In this document: positions 26,661 to 40,517 of the stretch, in pieces | Numbering within the stretch: position 1 is the first letter of the stretch | Layout of the letters: every line of letters begins with the position of its first letter | Assembly (NCBI GenBank): GCA_950106755.1 | Contig: OX467089.1 | Location: 3,846,501-3,910,500, forward strand | DNA: 64,000 nucleotides | Reading direction: 5' to 3' | From: Climacium dendroides | Lineage: Eukaryota; Streptophyta; Bryopsida; Hypnales; Climaciaceae | Program-made: the position numbers and the translations under genes | The notes under the pieces: model-generated | Seen by the model: only the letters and a program-made list of their open reading frames with translations | Databases searched by the model: none | What the model was told of the DNA's origin: nothing

Positions 26661-28307
26661 GGGAGCGTCACAAGCATCACCTTGCCTGATGGGGCCCATA
26701 ATAAGATGGGTCATTGTCATTATCAATATCAATTCAGCTCTTCCATCAAACCTTAGGCCCTTAAGACCATTGTTGCTTTACAAAGATTCTTTTTGGATTT
26801 GGCAACTTGTTGTAAATTTTTCTTTGCTACTATTTATGTTGTTTGCAAAAATTAGATTTCTAAACAACTATAAGTCTATTTTATTTGAATCCGAGGCCAT
26901 CCCTAAAATGTTATGGAATGCCATGGAAAACTCCCTCGAGGATGGGCCTATAACCACAAACTCAAACTTGCATGCATGCTCAATCAAATAAAAATAATTA
27001 GTTTTATTAGTAGAAGTAAATATATGTGCACTACAAATTGTAAATTTAAAAAAATTGCGGGGCACTTTAGTTGTTATGTTTTTTAAAGTTTTAGGGCAAA
27101 AAATTGTGTATCAATTACTAACTACATGTGCTAAGAAATTTAAACAATTTACCAAACATGCTTATTGTGTCATTAACCCATAAACAATGTTATGGTTGTT
27201 TTTCAGTTGAGAAATGACAAAGAATCTTTGTATGTAGGATAAAAGTGCACTTGTTCATCTTTTGAATTTTGTGCAAAAAGGAAAAATCATGTATAGTGGT
27301 TCAACCTCCAATGAACACTTTTGGTTGTTTTAAAGTAGATGATATTATACAATATCAAAAGGAATGATTTCTAGTCAAGCATTTAAGGGTTATAAACATC
27401 GAAAGGTCAATCTTGACAATGAATTATTTTATAATGGTAAATATAATATTAGAAGGAATCTGTAACTATACTAGAATCCAACTCAGCTTGCAATTGCCAT
27501 AAGGTATTTAAAAATAATTTAAATATTTTGAAGTTTTTCTACATGCATACATGATAGTAGAGGCCAATCCCTGTAGAAGATATCCTTGTGAGGACAAATT
27601 GTATGAGAATCTAAAAGATAGATTGATCTAAAATGTTTGGTGTTCTAAAAGCAGCAAAGTGCCATATGATGCCAATCACCTTCATTTAATCTTGGAAATT
27701 AAAGGTCAACAATCCTTGCTCAAACATGTAACTTAAAAGAAGTAGAAAACGTAAACTTAAAAATGACTTCATTATTAGTCATAAGTACCACGTGTGGGCC
27801 CTAGAGAGTCACCTACAAAATCATATATTGAAGAAAGTTGGATTTATTATAAAAAACACTATTTTTAGTTAATAATCTTTATCTCTAAAATGTTGAAAAT
27901 AACTATACGAGTACAACAATTAATAAACAATATAGAAAATTGTTGATTGGATGGTTAGAAGTATTTTGGATTAGTCAATTTTGAAGAGTAATTTACGTTT
28001 ATAAATGTTTCATGTATATTTTCATAAACATATTCATAGGATGTTTTCATGTAGCAATTATATACCAAGTGGTTGATCAAGTGAAAACAAATACTTGAAT
28101 TGTCAAATGTCAAGTCAAGAAGCCCCTATGTATGAAGTATTTAGGCCATATATATAAGCCTCACCATTGAAAAGTGCATAAAGGCTTTGACATTGGAGCA
28201 ATAAAAATGGATGCTCTAAAATTTATCATTAACAAGATCAATCAACAAAAATGTGTTGAAAAAATGAATCTACAATTTTACCAATGAATGTACCAATTGA
28301 TTCCTAT

Positions 28308-28401
28308 TCATTATCTCCTTGTAACGAACACAATACTCAGAGCTCAAATTTGATTCATTATCTCCATGTAACAATCACAGTGCTCGGAGCTCAAATCTGA
28401 T
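28308..28401. repeat. 47-bp tandem repeat, two copies
   Basis: Units start at 28308 and 28355, both TCATTATCTCC followed by GTAAC and GAGCTCAAAT, with a handful of differences. Confidence 0.85.
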
Positions 28402-28806
28402 TGCTTAAAAAATTTACTAGAAACATTGGTACAAGGTTAAATACATTTAGCACCAAAGGATCCAGACACACACAATTGAAGTAACATCTCATAAATTAAG
28501 TGTGATTCATCAAAGGACAAAGTTTGGAGAATAGAGTTTTATATGTGCAGTCATAGCTTAGGAATAGAGTTTTTGAATCAGAATCGACAAAAACACAGTG
28601 CAAGGCAATCAGCTATGCTTCGCAATCAAACGAGAATATTCTATTTTTTCATAACTATATAAACCAAAGAGTGACATAGCATACCAAGCCTAATGAGGCA
28701 CAAACATCTCTAATTTATTCCCAGAACTCAATGAAGTTGGGATAAGCAATTAGTCAATCTGCATGAAAATTAGAATTGCAGTCAAGTAACTCATTGTTCT
28801 TAGATG

Positions 28807-29497
28807 ATGCGAGAAGCAACCTTTCCAGTAAGACACTTCACAACTCTATCTCGTCCTTCCTCGACTTCATGATCACCAAATGCTCCGCTTGAACCATCAA
28901 GCGAGAGCTCCAGAGGTGGATTTATGTATCATCAAAGAGGACATGGTGTCAATTAAGCACATCCTAACCATGAAAAATCCCCTCCTCAAAAACAGCTTTA
29001 TGTCGATGACTGGAACACATGTTTACCCAAGAGCAAAAGAAATTGTATGTATGCTGGATGCTACATAGATGTATGAAGATTCCAAATCAGATTTAAAAAA
29101 AGGTTTGTTTGTAAATGTAATGAATTCAATTGAACTAAGATTTATCCAATCCCAAACATAATTATGAAGATGGACCATAGCTGGAACATCGAACAAGACT
29201 GTAAATGCAGAAAAACTTTGAATTGAACATGCACATTCTTCAAATTACCAAAACAAGGGAAGATTTGCAGAATAAAAGAACCCAAATAGATTGGAAACAG
29301 CTGAAAACAATTTACAGAAGATTGCCATGAAACCCTAATTATGAACTCACAGGTCTTTTGGAGATTTTTGCTCGTTGCAATAGAGTCAGAAGCTCCTTGT
29401 TGTTGTGAGCACTGGCCAGATTCCCATTGAAGTTCATGGGCAAAGACAAATCGTCCAAGCTCATGGTTGCCACCGCTGAGGAAGACAAAGACTCCAT
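28807..29497 (-). CDS. Possible small gene, partial model, product unknown
   Basis: On the minus strand a good start (29497) opens a 49-codon exon down to 29351, ending in a GTGAGT donor. It reads MESLSSSAVATMSLDDLS at the front and ELLTLLQRAKISKRP at the end, with balanced composition unlike the AT-rich surroundings. About 400 bp downstream, after an acceptor-like CTCTGGAG, a phase-compatible stretch runs to a TAA at 28807-28809 and includes DHEVEEGRDRVVKCLTGKVASRII. An alternative frame after TTCAAG would end KSRKDEIEL. I could not decide between them or find a middle exon, and I do not recognise the protein. It may also be a relic. Confidence 0.33.
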
Positions 29498-30468
29498 TAA
29501 TCCAAATTGCTCAATGGTGCAATCAGAGAGAGCATTAGATTACCCTAGGGCAGAAGATAATGAATTTCTGGAAAATAATACGTGCACTTTCGGTATTCAA
29601 TTATAGCGAGCCATGCAGCACAGGCTGCGCAGCAAAGTATTAAGAAACTCCGGGTACCAATCCCAGACCCACTTCTTGTTGCATTAAACTCTTAACCCTT
29701 GAAATCCATTCTGCCAGTTCCAGCGCAATGAAACCAAAAGTTGACAACTTATTTGAATTCAGCTAGATTCAATGAAAAGGAATTTGTGAAACTACCTCAT
29801 ACTTGTCAGACTCTTTATTGGATGCTAATACAGCAGTATTTTCTAAAGCATGAGTACATGATTTCCTTGAATTGGAGGAGAAGAAACAAAAATCTTGGTG
29901 AACATTCAAAAACTTTGAATTTAAAACCAGAAGAATTAATTCAACACCACACAAACAAAAAATCTATAGAGTATAAAATGCAAGACACATCAATTAAAAT
30001 ATTGGAAATGAAATCTCACAAGTAGGATTGAGACATGTTGATGTGTTAACTTAGCTCATGAATGACCTTAACATTTTGAGACTGGACTTCTGTGGTAAGA
30101 AGTCATCTCTGGAGTCTCTGGAAAATGTGCACATTCCATTGCCCTCTCATTTTGATTGTAATTGTTGCAAGATAGGATTTAATGAATTGTTTTATGTAAC
30201 CGTTCCACCAAGTAGTAACCGTTAGCTCGTTTGAAGCTTCATACATGCGAGAAGCTTATTTGTGGCTGAGCAGATGTAGCATTATAGTTATGAGTTGTTT
30301 CTGACAGATGTTCATCAGCACAATCTTGATTTTCTACCTTCAATGGAATTTCTAAGGCAGATGCAATGCAAGGCGGGATATTCAAGCCACCAATTTAAAA
30401 CAAGAGTAATAAAAAAACAAATCACATTTCTTCAGCATCTGGTGACAGGTGGATAACTTCAATTAAGG

Positions 30469-30702
30469 ATGTCAACATCTGAAAAGGATAAAGATTCAGA
30501 AATGCCATTACCCCAGTTTGAGCACACCATTGAAACACTTAAGGTATGTCCCCACTTGGGGTTTAGTAAACATTGGTTCTTAAAAGATAATACTCTGCAC
30601 AAAGACCAGCTTGCCTGTATTTTATGGAGACACATTTATTGCATCGATTCGGTGAAAATCGATTCTAAAGAATTTATCCAGCATTCAGATATGAAACCGT
30701 AA
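30469..30702 (+). other. Short ORF, doubtful
   Basis: The first 25 codons (MSTSEKDKDSEMPLPQFE onward) have coding-like composition and are followed by GTATGTCC, which could be a splice donor; the rest looks random. No family recognised. The surrounding 29760-30840 shows no other feature. Confidence 0.2.
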
Positions 30703-30849
30703 CATTCAACAACCTTCACATAAGTTACCTTCTCCAGAGTCCTCATCCATCCATCTCTGCAAAATGAAGAATACTTCAATATCAATGTCCATTAACCATC
30801 TTCCTCCAAAAAAATTGATGGCAAAGTGAAGGGATTGCTTCTCAGACAT

Positions 30850-31440
30850 TAGTGGGTTGTAGGAAGGAGATGTCATTTTTATATTGAAATCAATTGACCA
30901 TCATGAAACTTCAAAGGTTATGGGATAATTTCAAATTGAGAGCTTCACCACTCATTGTGAAAACCTAGGAATTATGTTTGAAGTAGAATTTCAGACTTCA
31001 TTTAGGCATAGTATTATTAATTTTTTCAGAAAACTTTGAATTAATAGAAGTTAATAAATCAAGTTAACTTCCATCTCCAAAAATCCGTTTGTAATTTTGA
31101 GTCTCCAATCAAAAGTTATGATCAAATTTCTGAGCAGGGTTGAAAGGGATATTTTCTTGGACATTTTCAAACATCCTCTCTGATTTTTGTGCCTAACTTT
31201 TGATTAGAGGATCAAAATTACAAACGGATTTTTGGAGATGGAAGTTAACTTGATTTATCAACTTCTGCGAGCTCAAGGTTTTTTGAAAAAAAATCATTCT
31301 ACTATGCCTAAATGAGGTTTGAAATTCTACTTCAAACATAATTCTTGCTTTTGCTTTTGACTTAACTATGAGCGGTTGAGGTCCTCCTAATTCTCATTCA
31401 AATATCGCACATGGTTTGTTTTACTTACTACCACCCCATA
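30850..31440. repeat. Fold-back repeat of family R1
   Basis: Two R1 copies face each other: arms about 30968-31129 and 31190-31346, with a spacer of about 60 bp. Both arms contain GGAATTATGTTTGAAGTAGA-like and CTCCAAAAATCCGTTTGTAA-like blocks. A transcript would form a hairpin with arms of about 160 bp. Outer ends carry CTCAACCGCTCATAGT or its diverged partner. The same family occurs at 690-2625. Confidence 0.75.
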
Positions 31441-31449
31441 TGTATATAA

Positions 31450-32610
31450 TAAGCTTGTATTCATCCCAAAGATTAATATTTGAGAGTGTCTCTTCAATAC
31501 ATGTCGTTGTGCTATTCGGATGAAAGCTACCACTATTTCCTAATCACCCATCCAAGGTCCCTTTAACTAAGACCAGTGTGCACTTCCTGAAATCCACATT
31601 TTTAGGAGATTCAGAAGCTTTAATTATAGTTGATTTTAATATTGTTGGACTAGAGTTTGCAGATGATTTAATAGTCTTTGTACTGCTCTTACCTCAATGC
31701 CACATCATGCGTCACATTGGTTCAGTGAATACCAAGCAACGCAGGTGCAGATGCACCGCAAATTCTTCACGTAATACTGCTGCCTAAGAACCCTACTAAG
31801 ACCAAGTGTGGATGTACCTTTAAAGCATCTTCCTGCCAAGACCTAACTTACGGCCTCAACCTCAAGCCCTCTCTTTTTAAGGTAGGTACACCCAAATGTG
31901 CCACTGACCTTAAACCGCCATCTATACCATACATACATCTCCAAAATCAGTTCTGTACCTATGTGGAAGAAACGCTTTCAAAACCAAACTTTGTTCCTTA
32001 ATAACTTTTGCATACAGTATCCAAATGCCACGTTCTCTGGTGCATTGGAACCTCCTTTCACTTGCCAACAAGAACATATGAAAAGTTGACCAATCCAATA
32101 TTAGGAAATAGGCTCAGTAGCAATTAGTGGCGGTTTTAGGTGTACCCACCTTAACTACTTGCTCAACCCTGTCGACTACCGATCTCTACAGGAACCAAGT
32201 CTCTACAGGAACCAAGTAAACACCGTCAACCCTAGGGGGAAAGAATCACCCATTTGTTGATGACACAGTCATAGATCTCCATTGTGAGATCTCCATTGTG
32301 AGATCTCCACACAGCTAATTACATCCATGGAGACATAATCCATACTGGTGATGAGCCACTCAATTCATTTTCTCTGTATGCTTCAATTCGTACTTCAAGC
32401 ATTTTCCTGCCATAGATCCCAAGACATTTCGTATTGATCCATCACACATTTGAGGTGGCTTACCTGAAGATCCAAGAAACCACACATGATGAAGGAGAGG
32501 GGGTGCTACTCCCCCTCCCAAGCCACGCACCCCTCACCCTGCTGAACCCCCCGAAGCTCCTCTCAAGATCCACCTGTGTGCGGCATTGTTGTGTTCCTTT
32601 GGTCGTAAGT
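31450..32610. other. No gene; small tandem repeats
   Basis: AGATCTCCATTGTG is repeated three times around 32275-32310, and CTCTACAGGAACCAAGT twice at about 32188-32220. A C-rich patch (about 32500-32570) stands out. No gene is recognised. Confidence 0.55.
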
Positions 32611-32612
32611 TA

Positions 32613-34738
32613 GGGCCAGTTTATACTTGGGGCTAGATTGAGGGCCAACTGGAACTCTCTAAATTTGAACCAATAGGATTGCTTTATTTCTCTAAATCCG
32701 GCTCAAGGGCTTTATACTTGGGACCAGATGGAACTACAACTCATTCTATGTGTTGCCTTAGATGGTATGTGTAGTCCCTCTAAATTTTTTATTTTAAAAT
32801 TAATTGTCTTATATAATATAAATGTAGGAAATTTATTGAATAGTTTTTACATTTGTAAAGGTTAATAGGCTAATTGTTAAATAGATCTAAAAGGTTTAAT
32901 AATAAAAGATATGAATAGTGGCCAATTGACTTGGAGACTATTCATAGTGAATAGTTGTCTAGCTAATTAGATATAGCCCAAAACAATTGTCATTTTTATC
33001 TATCTATCTTTTTTTTCTAATTTTTTCTCTCCAATTTCTTTAGAAGTCAAGTTATTTTCATTTTTTGTCCTTGGAGTTTTCTTTATAATGCTTGATTGTG
33101 TTTTTATATTCTTTTATTAGCTAGTGATTGGCTTTAAACTTTATCAATTTGCAAGTGATTGGATTTATAAATAATAATTTAATAATTCTCTTTTCTAATC
33201 CAATACAAAATTCCCTATGAACGAATCTTTACTACTATACTATGATAAAAATAACAATTCTAGTGGCATTGTTAATTTTTGGCACGACAGTATAATTTTG
33301 GCACCAAACCATTCGGCCCCAAGAGAGCAATAGGGGCGAGTTTTTGGGTGGTTCAATTTCCCATCTAGGATTAGATTGGAATCAGATTGGACTCCTCCAT
33401 TGGATCATACAAATCTCCACCGTCTACTAATGCAAAGTCTTTTATTTTCTATTTTGGTGCACGCTTGTTAATTGTGAGCTCAAGAAACTTCCATCAATTT
33501 GCATTGCTAAATTTTTGGAGCTTACCTATTGTTAATATTTTAGTTTGAAAATTGGGAACAATGGACTAAGTTAGGGGCTCTGGGGTAGAAGTTGTATACA
33601 ATTAATATAATTTATTATATAAATTTATTATAATATTATATAGAGAGAGAGGTTTGTTCATTTGATAAGATGTTATGTAAAATTGTTCTTAACTAAATAT
33701 GAGATTTTAAAGCTTATTTGGTTCAATCATTTTTAACTGACTCAATATAAGATGTTTTTTTTATTTGGTATTTGGTACATGTTTATTTGGTAGAGTTGTT
33801 TTTAATTTCTAAATGTCTAAGGCACCAAATTTTGGTGTCAACAATACTTTGAAGTTTAATAAAACTTAACCAAGTTGCTATTTTTAGTAGTATATATATA
33901 AAGTCTTTATAAAATCTAGTCTTAGCATAAAAATCCAATTTTTGAAAATGGTTGATTATGATTTTTTTTCATAGTGTTGAGGGCTTTTGGAAATGCCTCA
34001 AATACACTAGATCTTAGAGAAAAAATCACATTAACAATTCATTTAAAAAAAATTTAGAGTAGACTTTGAAAAGCCCTAAATTGATTGGGATTATGTATGT
34101 TAGGCCCTTTATCTTCATATTTTTTTGATGACCAACTTTTAAATTTGACAAGTGAAAAGAGGATTGAAAAACTTCAAATCACTTTCGCAATTAAAACACC
34201 CTTATGCAATTATAACACCCTTATGATCAAACATTATTTATTGCTTAAAATTGTATAAATTCTCATGAAAATAAATGAAAATTATATGGGCTACAACTCT
34301 AGTTTTAACATCAACTCTAATTTTAATGTGAAGAAAAAGGAAAAGGTTCAAAAAAAATTTAAAACTTTCTCTTCTATTTTGAAATAGAAAAAATAGGAAG
34401 AAAAAGATTATAAATTATAAATTTTAAAACACTATTTCTTTTATTTTTGAAATAGGAGGAATAGGAAGAAAAAAGAAAAGATGTATGTGGTATATTTTTT
34501 ATATTGAGCCTAAAGAAAATACAAGAGCACAATTTGGCCCTAGAATCTAGCCTCATCACTTTACATTACTTTAGGCCAGAATAATGAATCTTCAATTTGG
34601 CCTCAAAATCTAGCCTCACCACTTTACACTATCTAGGGCCAGAGTGGTGAATTGGAGCTAGATTGAGGGCCAAATTTGGCCCAAATTGAAGGAAAATCAA
34701 GTTGACCTTCCATCCAACCCTAGAGCATATATAAATTG
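32613..34738. other. Possible decayed DNA transposon with GGGCC-type ends
   Basis: The left end reads TAGGGCCAGTTTATACTTGG. The inverse of the right end reads GAGGGCCAATTTATATATGC. Both continue with CTAG and a purine-rich stretch. More GGGCCAAATTTGG-like motifs and CTAGATTGAGGGCCAA occur near both ends. No transposase and no matching target duplication are visible. Confidence 0.35.
33120..33290 (+). repeat. LTR-end-like repeat, copy 2
   Basis: Partner of 17250-17425 (ACAAAATTCCC, GTTAATTTTTGGC). The closing TTAATTTTTGGCACGAC recalls the junction between plant Ty3-type LTRs and their primer-binding site. Only a fragment remains. Confidence 0.4.
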
Positions 34739-34739
34739 G

Positions 34740-37700
34740 CCCTCATTTTGCAAACAATCACGAAGGTACAAAAAACTTATGAAGTTTGCTTTCAAGTTTG
34801 AATTTTTTTTTTTATAAAGGATACTAATTATTTATTAGATCATTCTTATCATTGGCATGAACAATGTTCAAATTATTCCAGAGGTTATTAATATATATTA
34901 ATATTATCATTCATTTAATAGCATCTTCCACTCTATATTCTTTTGAAATGAATATAAAAGTATTTTTGGTTAAAATTTCTTATGTATGTAGACAAACCAT
35001 TTTTCAACATACTTACTAAAATTCATGAATTATTGGACATGCATGTTTTTTTCTAAAAATGTTGAAAGACAAAAATTAACCTTTTTGAATGGTTAAATAA
35101 GCCTATATTTCAAAGTCCATGCACATTGAACTTGTAGTTGATAGGGATGTTCAATATAAATATTTTGGGACTATGTGTTGAATAATTTAACCCTTTCATG
35201 TTCACGCATCAAAAAAGTGAATGCACCTTGATCACCCTTGATTGTAAGTTTAATAATAAATATTATTAGTATATATTTTAAACCAAGAAAAAAAAGTTTC
35301 AAAAGATGTAGTTCTATCCCATTTTAAAATTTTGAAAAAATTGAAAAATTGAATGAATTATTGCAATTGCAATCTTTAAGTGTCAAAATCCATATTACAC
35401 CATTGTGTGTGTTTTTCATTTGTATTTTCTTCTTTTAAAATGTTTTTTTGAATTTAAAGTATAAAATTATGTTTTTCATTTTGAACTTTAGTTATGGAAA
35501 AAAAATAGATATTATTCCAATATATGCTCTAATTGATAAAATTTAATTTCCGTCTTTTTTTAAAATAATTACAATTATATATTTTTTTCATCAAAATTCA
35601 TTTAAAAAATTAGTATTGATAGACAACGTAGTCTTTCATATGCAAAATTATCAAGGTTTTAAATATCAATTATTGAATAGGATAAACTTTTAGCTTGATG
35701 TTTTTGACTTGAAGGTCATTGCCAAGGGAGTTCAAGGTGTAAGAAATAAAATAACTAATTGAGAAATTTTCACACTAACCTCCATTGTTACTTGCACCTT
35801 TTGAAATAATTTTAAATTTATTGGACTATTTTTGCTATATTTGCAAATTTATTTTCATTTTTAATCACAAAATTATAATCATGACAATTTTTCGCAAAAG
35901 AAAGAGAGAATGACAACTCATAGTGTCACATAATGAAAATACAATATTGATATTTTGACATAATTTGAAAGGAAAGATTTAGCTTAAACATGATGTTTGA
36001 TTATTTCACAATGAATCTACTCCTTTAGGGATTAACCAAAGGATTCTCACAACTATAGTTAGATTTGTTAGAAAATAAATCTTAATGATTTGACCTCTAG
36101 TTGCTTTAGAGACAAGTAGTTTGAAGTAGTTTTAGTCCCCTAATTTTTCATGTTTCGTCATTTTTTATTATTTATATAAATAAATTACTCAAATTTTCTT
36201 CTCTTTATAACTGAAGTCCTCATATAAACGAAATTGAATTAGACTAAGGTAAAACAACTTATTACGGACTAAAGACCCATTGTAACTCCTAGGAATGACC
36301 CCATTATGGTTTTCTTCTAATGAATGAGATTTGGGCCACAATCAATGTCTTAGCTAACTAGAATGGAGTGATTAGTGATCACAATAGGAACTTTTAACTT
36401 TTCAGTGTTAATTCATTGTAGGAAGTGACTTTTTCAAGTCTTCTATTTTAGAAAATATTGTAACCGCAATAGGTGAGAAAGATGAACGTTATGGATATAG
36501 TTTTAGTTGGTTTTGGGATAGTCTTTTAGGCCATGATGGGCTGGACACTTAAAAAGTTCATAACAAATTCACACTTTGTTGAAAAAATATAGTTTCAATT
36601 GCTCTCGTCATTTCTATCACTTGCCTTTATTTGGAAAAAAAAATTAGAAAATTTCAGCAATGATATGAGAGCAAACTTCCCATTTAGTCTGTAATGGCTG
36701 TTTTACCTTACATCTAATGTGAGCTTTCAGTTTGATAGGCAACTGAACTGAACGCTGAGTTCTTCAAGTTGTCCTTGTCCTTTGTCCTTTCCTTGTTTAG
36801 GGTTTGCCTTGGGTTCCCTTTTCCATTTTTGGGTTCTTGTTGTAGGAAAAGGGAACCTTGGTTGTCGTTGGAAAGCCCAGTTGGTAGAGAGCTTTGTGAT
36901 AGCACTTTTGACTGAAGGTATTAGGGTTCGTTATTTTGATTATGATGAGCTATGGTTTAGGTCCCGGTTTGGAGTATTTCATTCTTTAATGATTTCATTT
37001 GGGAATTGTTTCACTTCAATAAATTGTATTGCTTAACAATGTGGGTGTCTCTCTTGCTTTTCTTGGTGCTTACTCTAAAAATAGAAGATTTGGGCCTTCA
37101 TTGCCTTCAGAGATTGTGACCAGTATGAATGTGCACAATTGATTATTGACTACAAAACAAAGTGTCTTTGCACATAGGAATCCAATTGCAAGGTTTTATC
37201 AAGGTATGACTTCCCTATATTCTCTCAAAATTGCCACTCCAATAGGTTCTTGTTAGAAAAATGAAAGAGCATTCTAATGTTGGAAGGAATAGTGGTCCAA
37301 TTTCATTTGGTAGATGACCAATAAGGTGCAACATTCGTTTAATTGGTTTGCATCTTAGAATCAATACTCTTCATCAGTTTGTAGGCACTGTCATGAAATT
37401 TAGGACTACTCACTTTTTGTAAGAAACATATGGGTAGATATTTAAGCTATGTGGTCATGATGAACCTTCACATTTGTAGGTCTTATAATTAAAAGATTCT
37501 CGTTAAATCCATAATTTGCCATGATGTCAAGTACTATGAAAAAATTGCTCGTTTGCCAAGAAATTGGAGTTTAGGATTTAGGTGATCTTTCCATTTGGGT
37601 TCAATAGTTGAAAAGTTACAAGGTGATCAATTGGAATTCTTTTGAGTTTTTCTCAAGTTTTATTTCTTCTTCACAATAATCACAAATAAGTATTGAATTC

Positions 37701-38114
37701 AAAGTGGGGCACACTACCTTAATTGAATTAACGTGTTTACATTAAAGTAACCCCATTTGTTTGATTTCAAAGGAAAAAAAGTCCTTTTTGTCTTAATACC
37801 TAACTTAGAAGTTCACATGATTGAAGTGACAAATGCAATACTAGCCACATTTGATCTTGATTGACCCAAGGTACAAAAATTCCAATTTTTTCACTAGTGG
37901 GATAAATATGAAAATTTGTCACTTATTGTAAAGAGGTTACTTTTATTTTCATGACCCTCTCTCAAGTGATTTGGGTTCTTTGACTCCCAACATGAATTCA
38001 AAATCTTCAAATAATAGTAAGTTTTGGCACTTTGCTTTTCGATTCTATATGACCCAACAAGTTATTTTTTTGAGGTACTTTGCTTTCAAGTGATACAATT
38101 TATTTTAGAAAATA
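34740..38114. other. AT-rich stretch without a recognised gene
   Basis: No ORF here resembles a known protein. A perfect 13-bp inverted repeat (GGTTCCCTTTTCC and its complement) lies at 36812-36824 and 36845-36857, within a less AT-rich patch (36740-36960). Confidence 0.55.
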
Positions 38115-38290
38115 TTAGTTGATATATTCTTCCATTTTCAATGAATGAAAATACTGGATTGCTACATATTCTAAGGATGAGTGTGCATTCTTTTGGATGA
38201 ATCATTTAATTTTCATCCACATATTGTCCATTTCATTCATTTATAGAGATGTAAAGAACTTCATCACTCCAACTATGATCACTTTCTGCA
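38115..38290 (+). repeat. Interspersed repeat, direct partner at 53509-53705
   Basis: Both copies share TGATATATTCTTCCATTTTC, then GCTACATATTCTAAGG or TACTACATATTCTAAGG, and AACTTCATCACTCCAA. Confidence 0.75.
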
Positions 38291-38467
38291 CAAAGGTAGA
38301 CTAGACCAATTCTATTCATCACTCAATTCCATCCCTTAATTTTGGTCCTAATTTTGTTCAGAGAAACATTCAAATCTATCCCAAAAAATTTCCAAATCCA
38401 TTAAAGATTCTAACAAAATCAATGTATTAATGCTAGAATGGATAATGTGTCAATTTTTTATTGGTAA

Positions 38468-39330
38468 GTATTTAACTCCTAAAGGCCCAAGGCCATTATT
38501 CTATCAAAAAACACTCAAAATTGCCATTTTTGCTATGTTCAACTAAGAAAACAAAATGAATATATTTTTTAGGATTTAACCATAGGATCTTGTAATTTAC
38601 TTGTTTGAGATCATGTGGTGAAAGTTTCATGAAGTTTGACCACGTAGATTTAGAGATATTAGCACTCAAAGTTGGAAAAAGAAGTTTTTTTGAACATTGG
38701 CCTACAATTTTAAATGACTTTGACCGCCATTTGTGGAAAGAATTTGCTCTATGGATTTTGAATTAAAAATTTATTGTGTTGAAGAATTGAATTGAAAGTA
38801 TAGGGATTATAAAAAACACATTTAATTTCATTCTTTAAGAAATTGTTAAGTAGAAGAAGGTCCCAAATTGGGAAAAAAACTAAATCTTTAATAGCCCTGA
38901 GATGGAATTGAAACACAATAATCTCAACAATAAAAATATTCTAGCAAACAAACTTAACCTTTTCAAACAATTTTTTTTGAAAAAATGTAAAAATTGCATT
39001 AAAAAATGAGTCTTTTAAGTTATTTTTTCAAGAAGATGCTTAGATTGTTTGAATAACAAGATTGTTGGAACTTTTACATCACTAATCCAAATGAAATGAA
39101 TTAAAGCTTCATATGTAGACAAAAATATGATCTAAAAGAAAAAAAATTAAAAATTTGATATGGATTTTTTTTGGATTTTTTTCTCTGCATGCTGAATAAA
39201 TATTTGGGCTTTTGTGGTATAATTTTTGTTCTTGGGCATGGATTGAAATAAAATTATATTCCCACAAAGCTAAAAAAATTTCTATCTTATGAAAAAGTTT
39301 CAAAAAGTTTCACTAAAAATTGAGGTCATA
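38468..39330 (-). repeat. ~850-bp repeat, inverted partner at 49725-50562
   Basis: The reverse complement follows 49725-50562 over its whole length; for example AAGCATCTTCTTGAAAAAAT and CTTCTACTTAACA occur in both in the same order. The pair brackets ECA copy B from both sides in opposite orientation. No coding content is seen. Confidence 0.85.
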
Positions 39331-39485
39331 GGAACATGCCCAAAATCCATTTTGTCTTCCAAAGGGACAATGAACCTTTGGGAATTAAGTGCCATTAGAT
39401 ACATGAAGAGGTGGTTATAGATTGTTTATGGAACATTTTAGTTCAACTCAATGGACGGTTTTGTAATTTCAAGTTAGGCGACTTC

Positions 39486-39962
39486 ATTCCATTGCTTTTT
39501 TTGGCTTTATACTTCTTTTGCATTTCTATGATTTTGTGCCTTTGTGAGCTTTGAGTTTTTGATTTCAATTTTCTATTGTTACTACCAAATGATTTGAGAA
39601 ATTTATTAGATTGAACCGATTTTGGATTTCACAATAATTAAATTGTTCACAAAGCTTTTGAGATTTACAAGTTTTTCTTTTAAATTCTTCTATTTTGGGT
39701 TGACATTGTTTGTAACAATTGAGTCAAATTTCTAATGCATTCTAATGTATGTGTATCTTTTATTGTATTCATCATTGCATGTATTTCATTTATCATTCAT
39801 TAAATTTCCATTGTTTATTTCAGTATATGTTTATTTATAAAAAATTTAGTAATTTTTATTTGAAGATTTATTGAAATTCTTGCTTTGCATTCTATCTGAT
39901 ACATCAGAATTCTAATGAAATTCGAATGGTGAATGCGTAGAATAGCAAGTGCCAACCGCTAG
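39486..39962 (+). mobile_element. Helitron-like element, copy 2 (5'-truncated)
   Basis: Retains the 3' half of the family, ending GCCAACCGCTAG followed by T. The 5' end and the part with TAATATCAC motifs are missing. Confidence 0.6.
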
Positions 39963-40517
39963 TAAATTCACTAAAATTACAATTTTCATCAAAAAAATAT
40001 AATTCCACTTGAGTTTGAGCCATTCAACAAGTGCACACCTCACAACATGTGCTCCTCTTGGAATTGGCTTCAAGATATTCAAGGTCACTTTACATTATGA
40101 CCAAAGGTTGAGAGGCCGTGGGTTTTTACCAATCAAATTTCAAGAAACCAAGAGTTTGACTCTTCACACTAGAAGGCACAAGTTCAAAGGCCAATGCCCT
40201 CCAACTATCTACATGACAAACAAACTACCTACATGATAATGGACTTTCAAAAGAAGTTTGAGTCGGCTAGAAATGAAAGTCGACTTTTGACGAGATCTTA
40301 GCCGTTAAATTGCTAAGAATTTGGACTTTAGCTTGGTCTTTGGAAGCTTTACACTGTTCCCAATAAAAGGCTCCAATTCTTAATATCTATTGCTGAATTC
40401 TCAACAAAGTTTGGCCACTCAATCCCATGGCCTCTCAACTTGGACAGGCTTTTAAGGTGGTAGCACGCTTGTCTACCTACCCCAAATGAATCAAAACATT
40501 CCTGGGTGACCAGGGCT
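39963..40517. other. Unique flank before duplication B
   Basis: No repeat or gene is recognised; a 75-codon ORF at 40009-40236 has no family resemblance. Confidence 0.5.
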
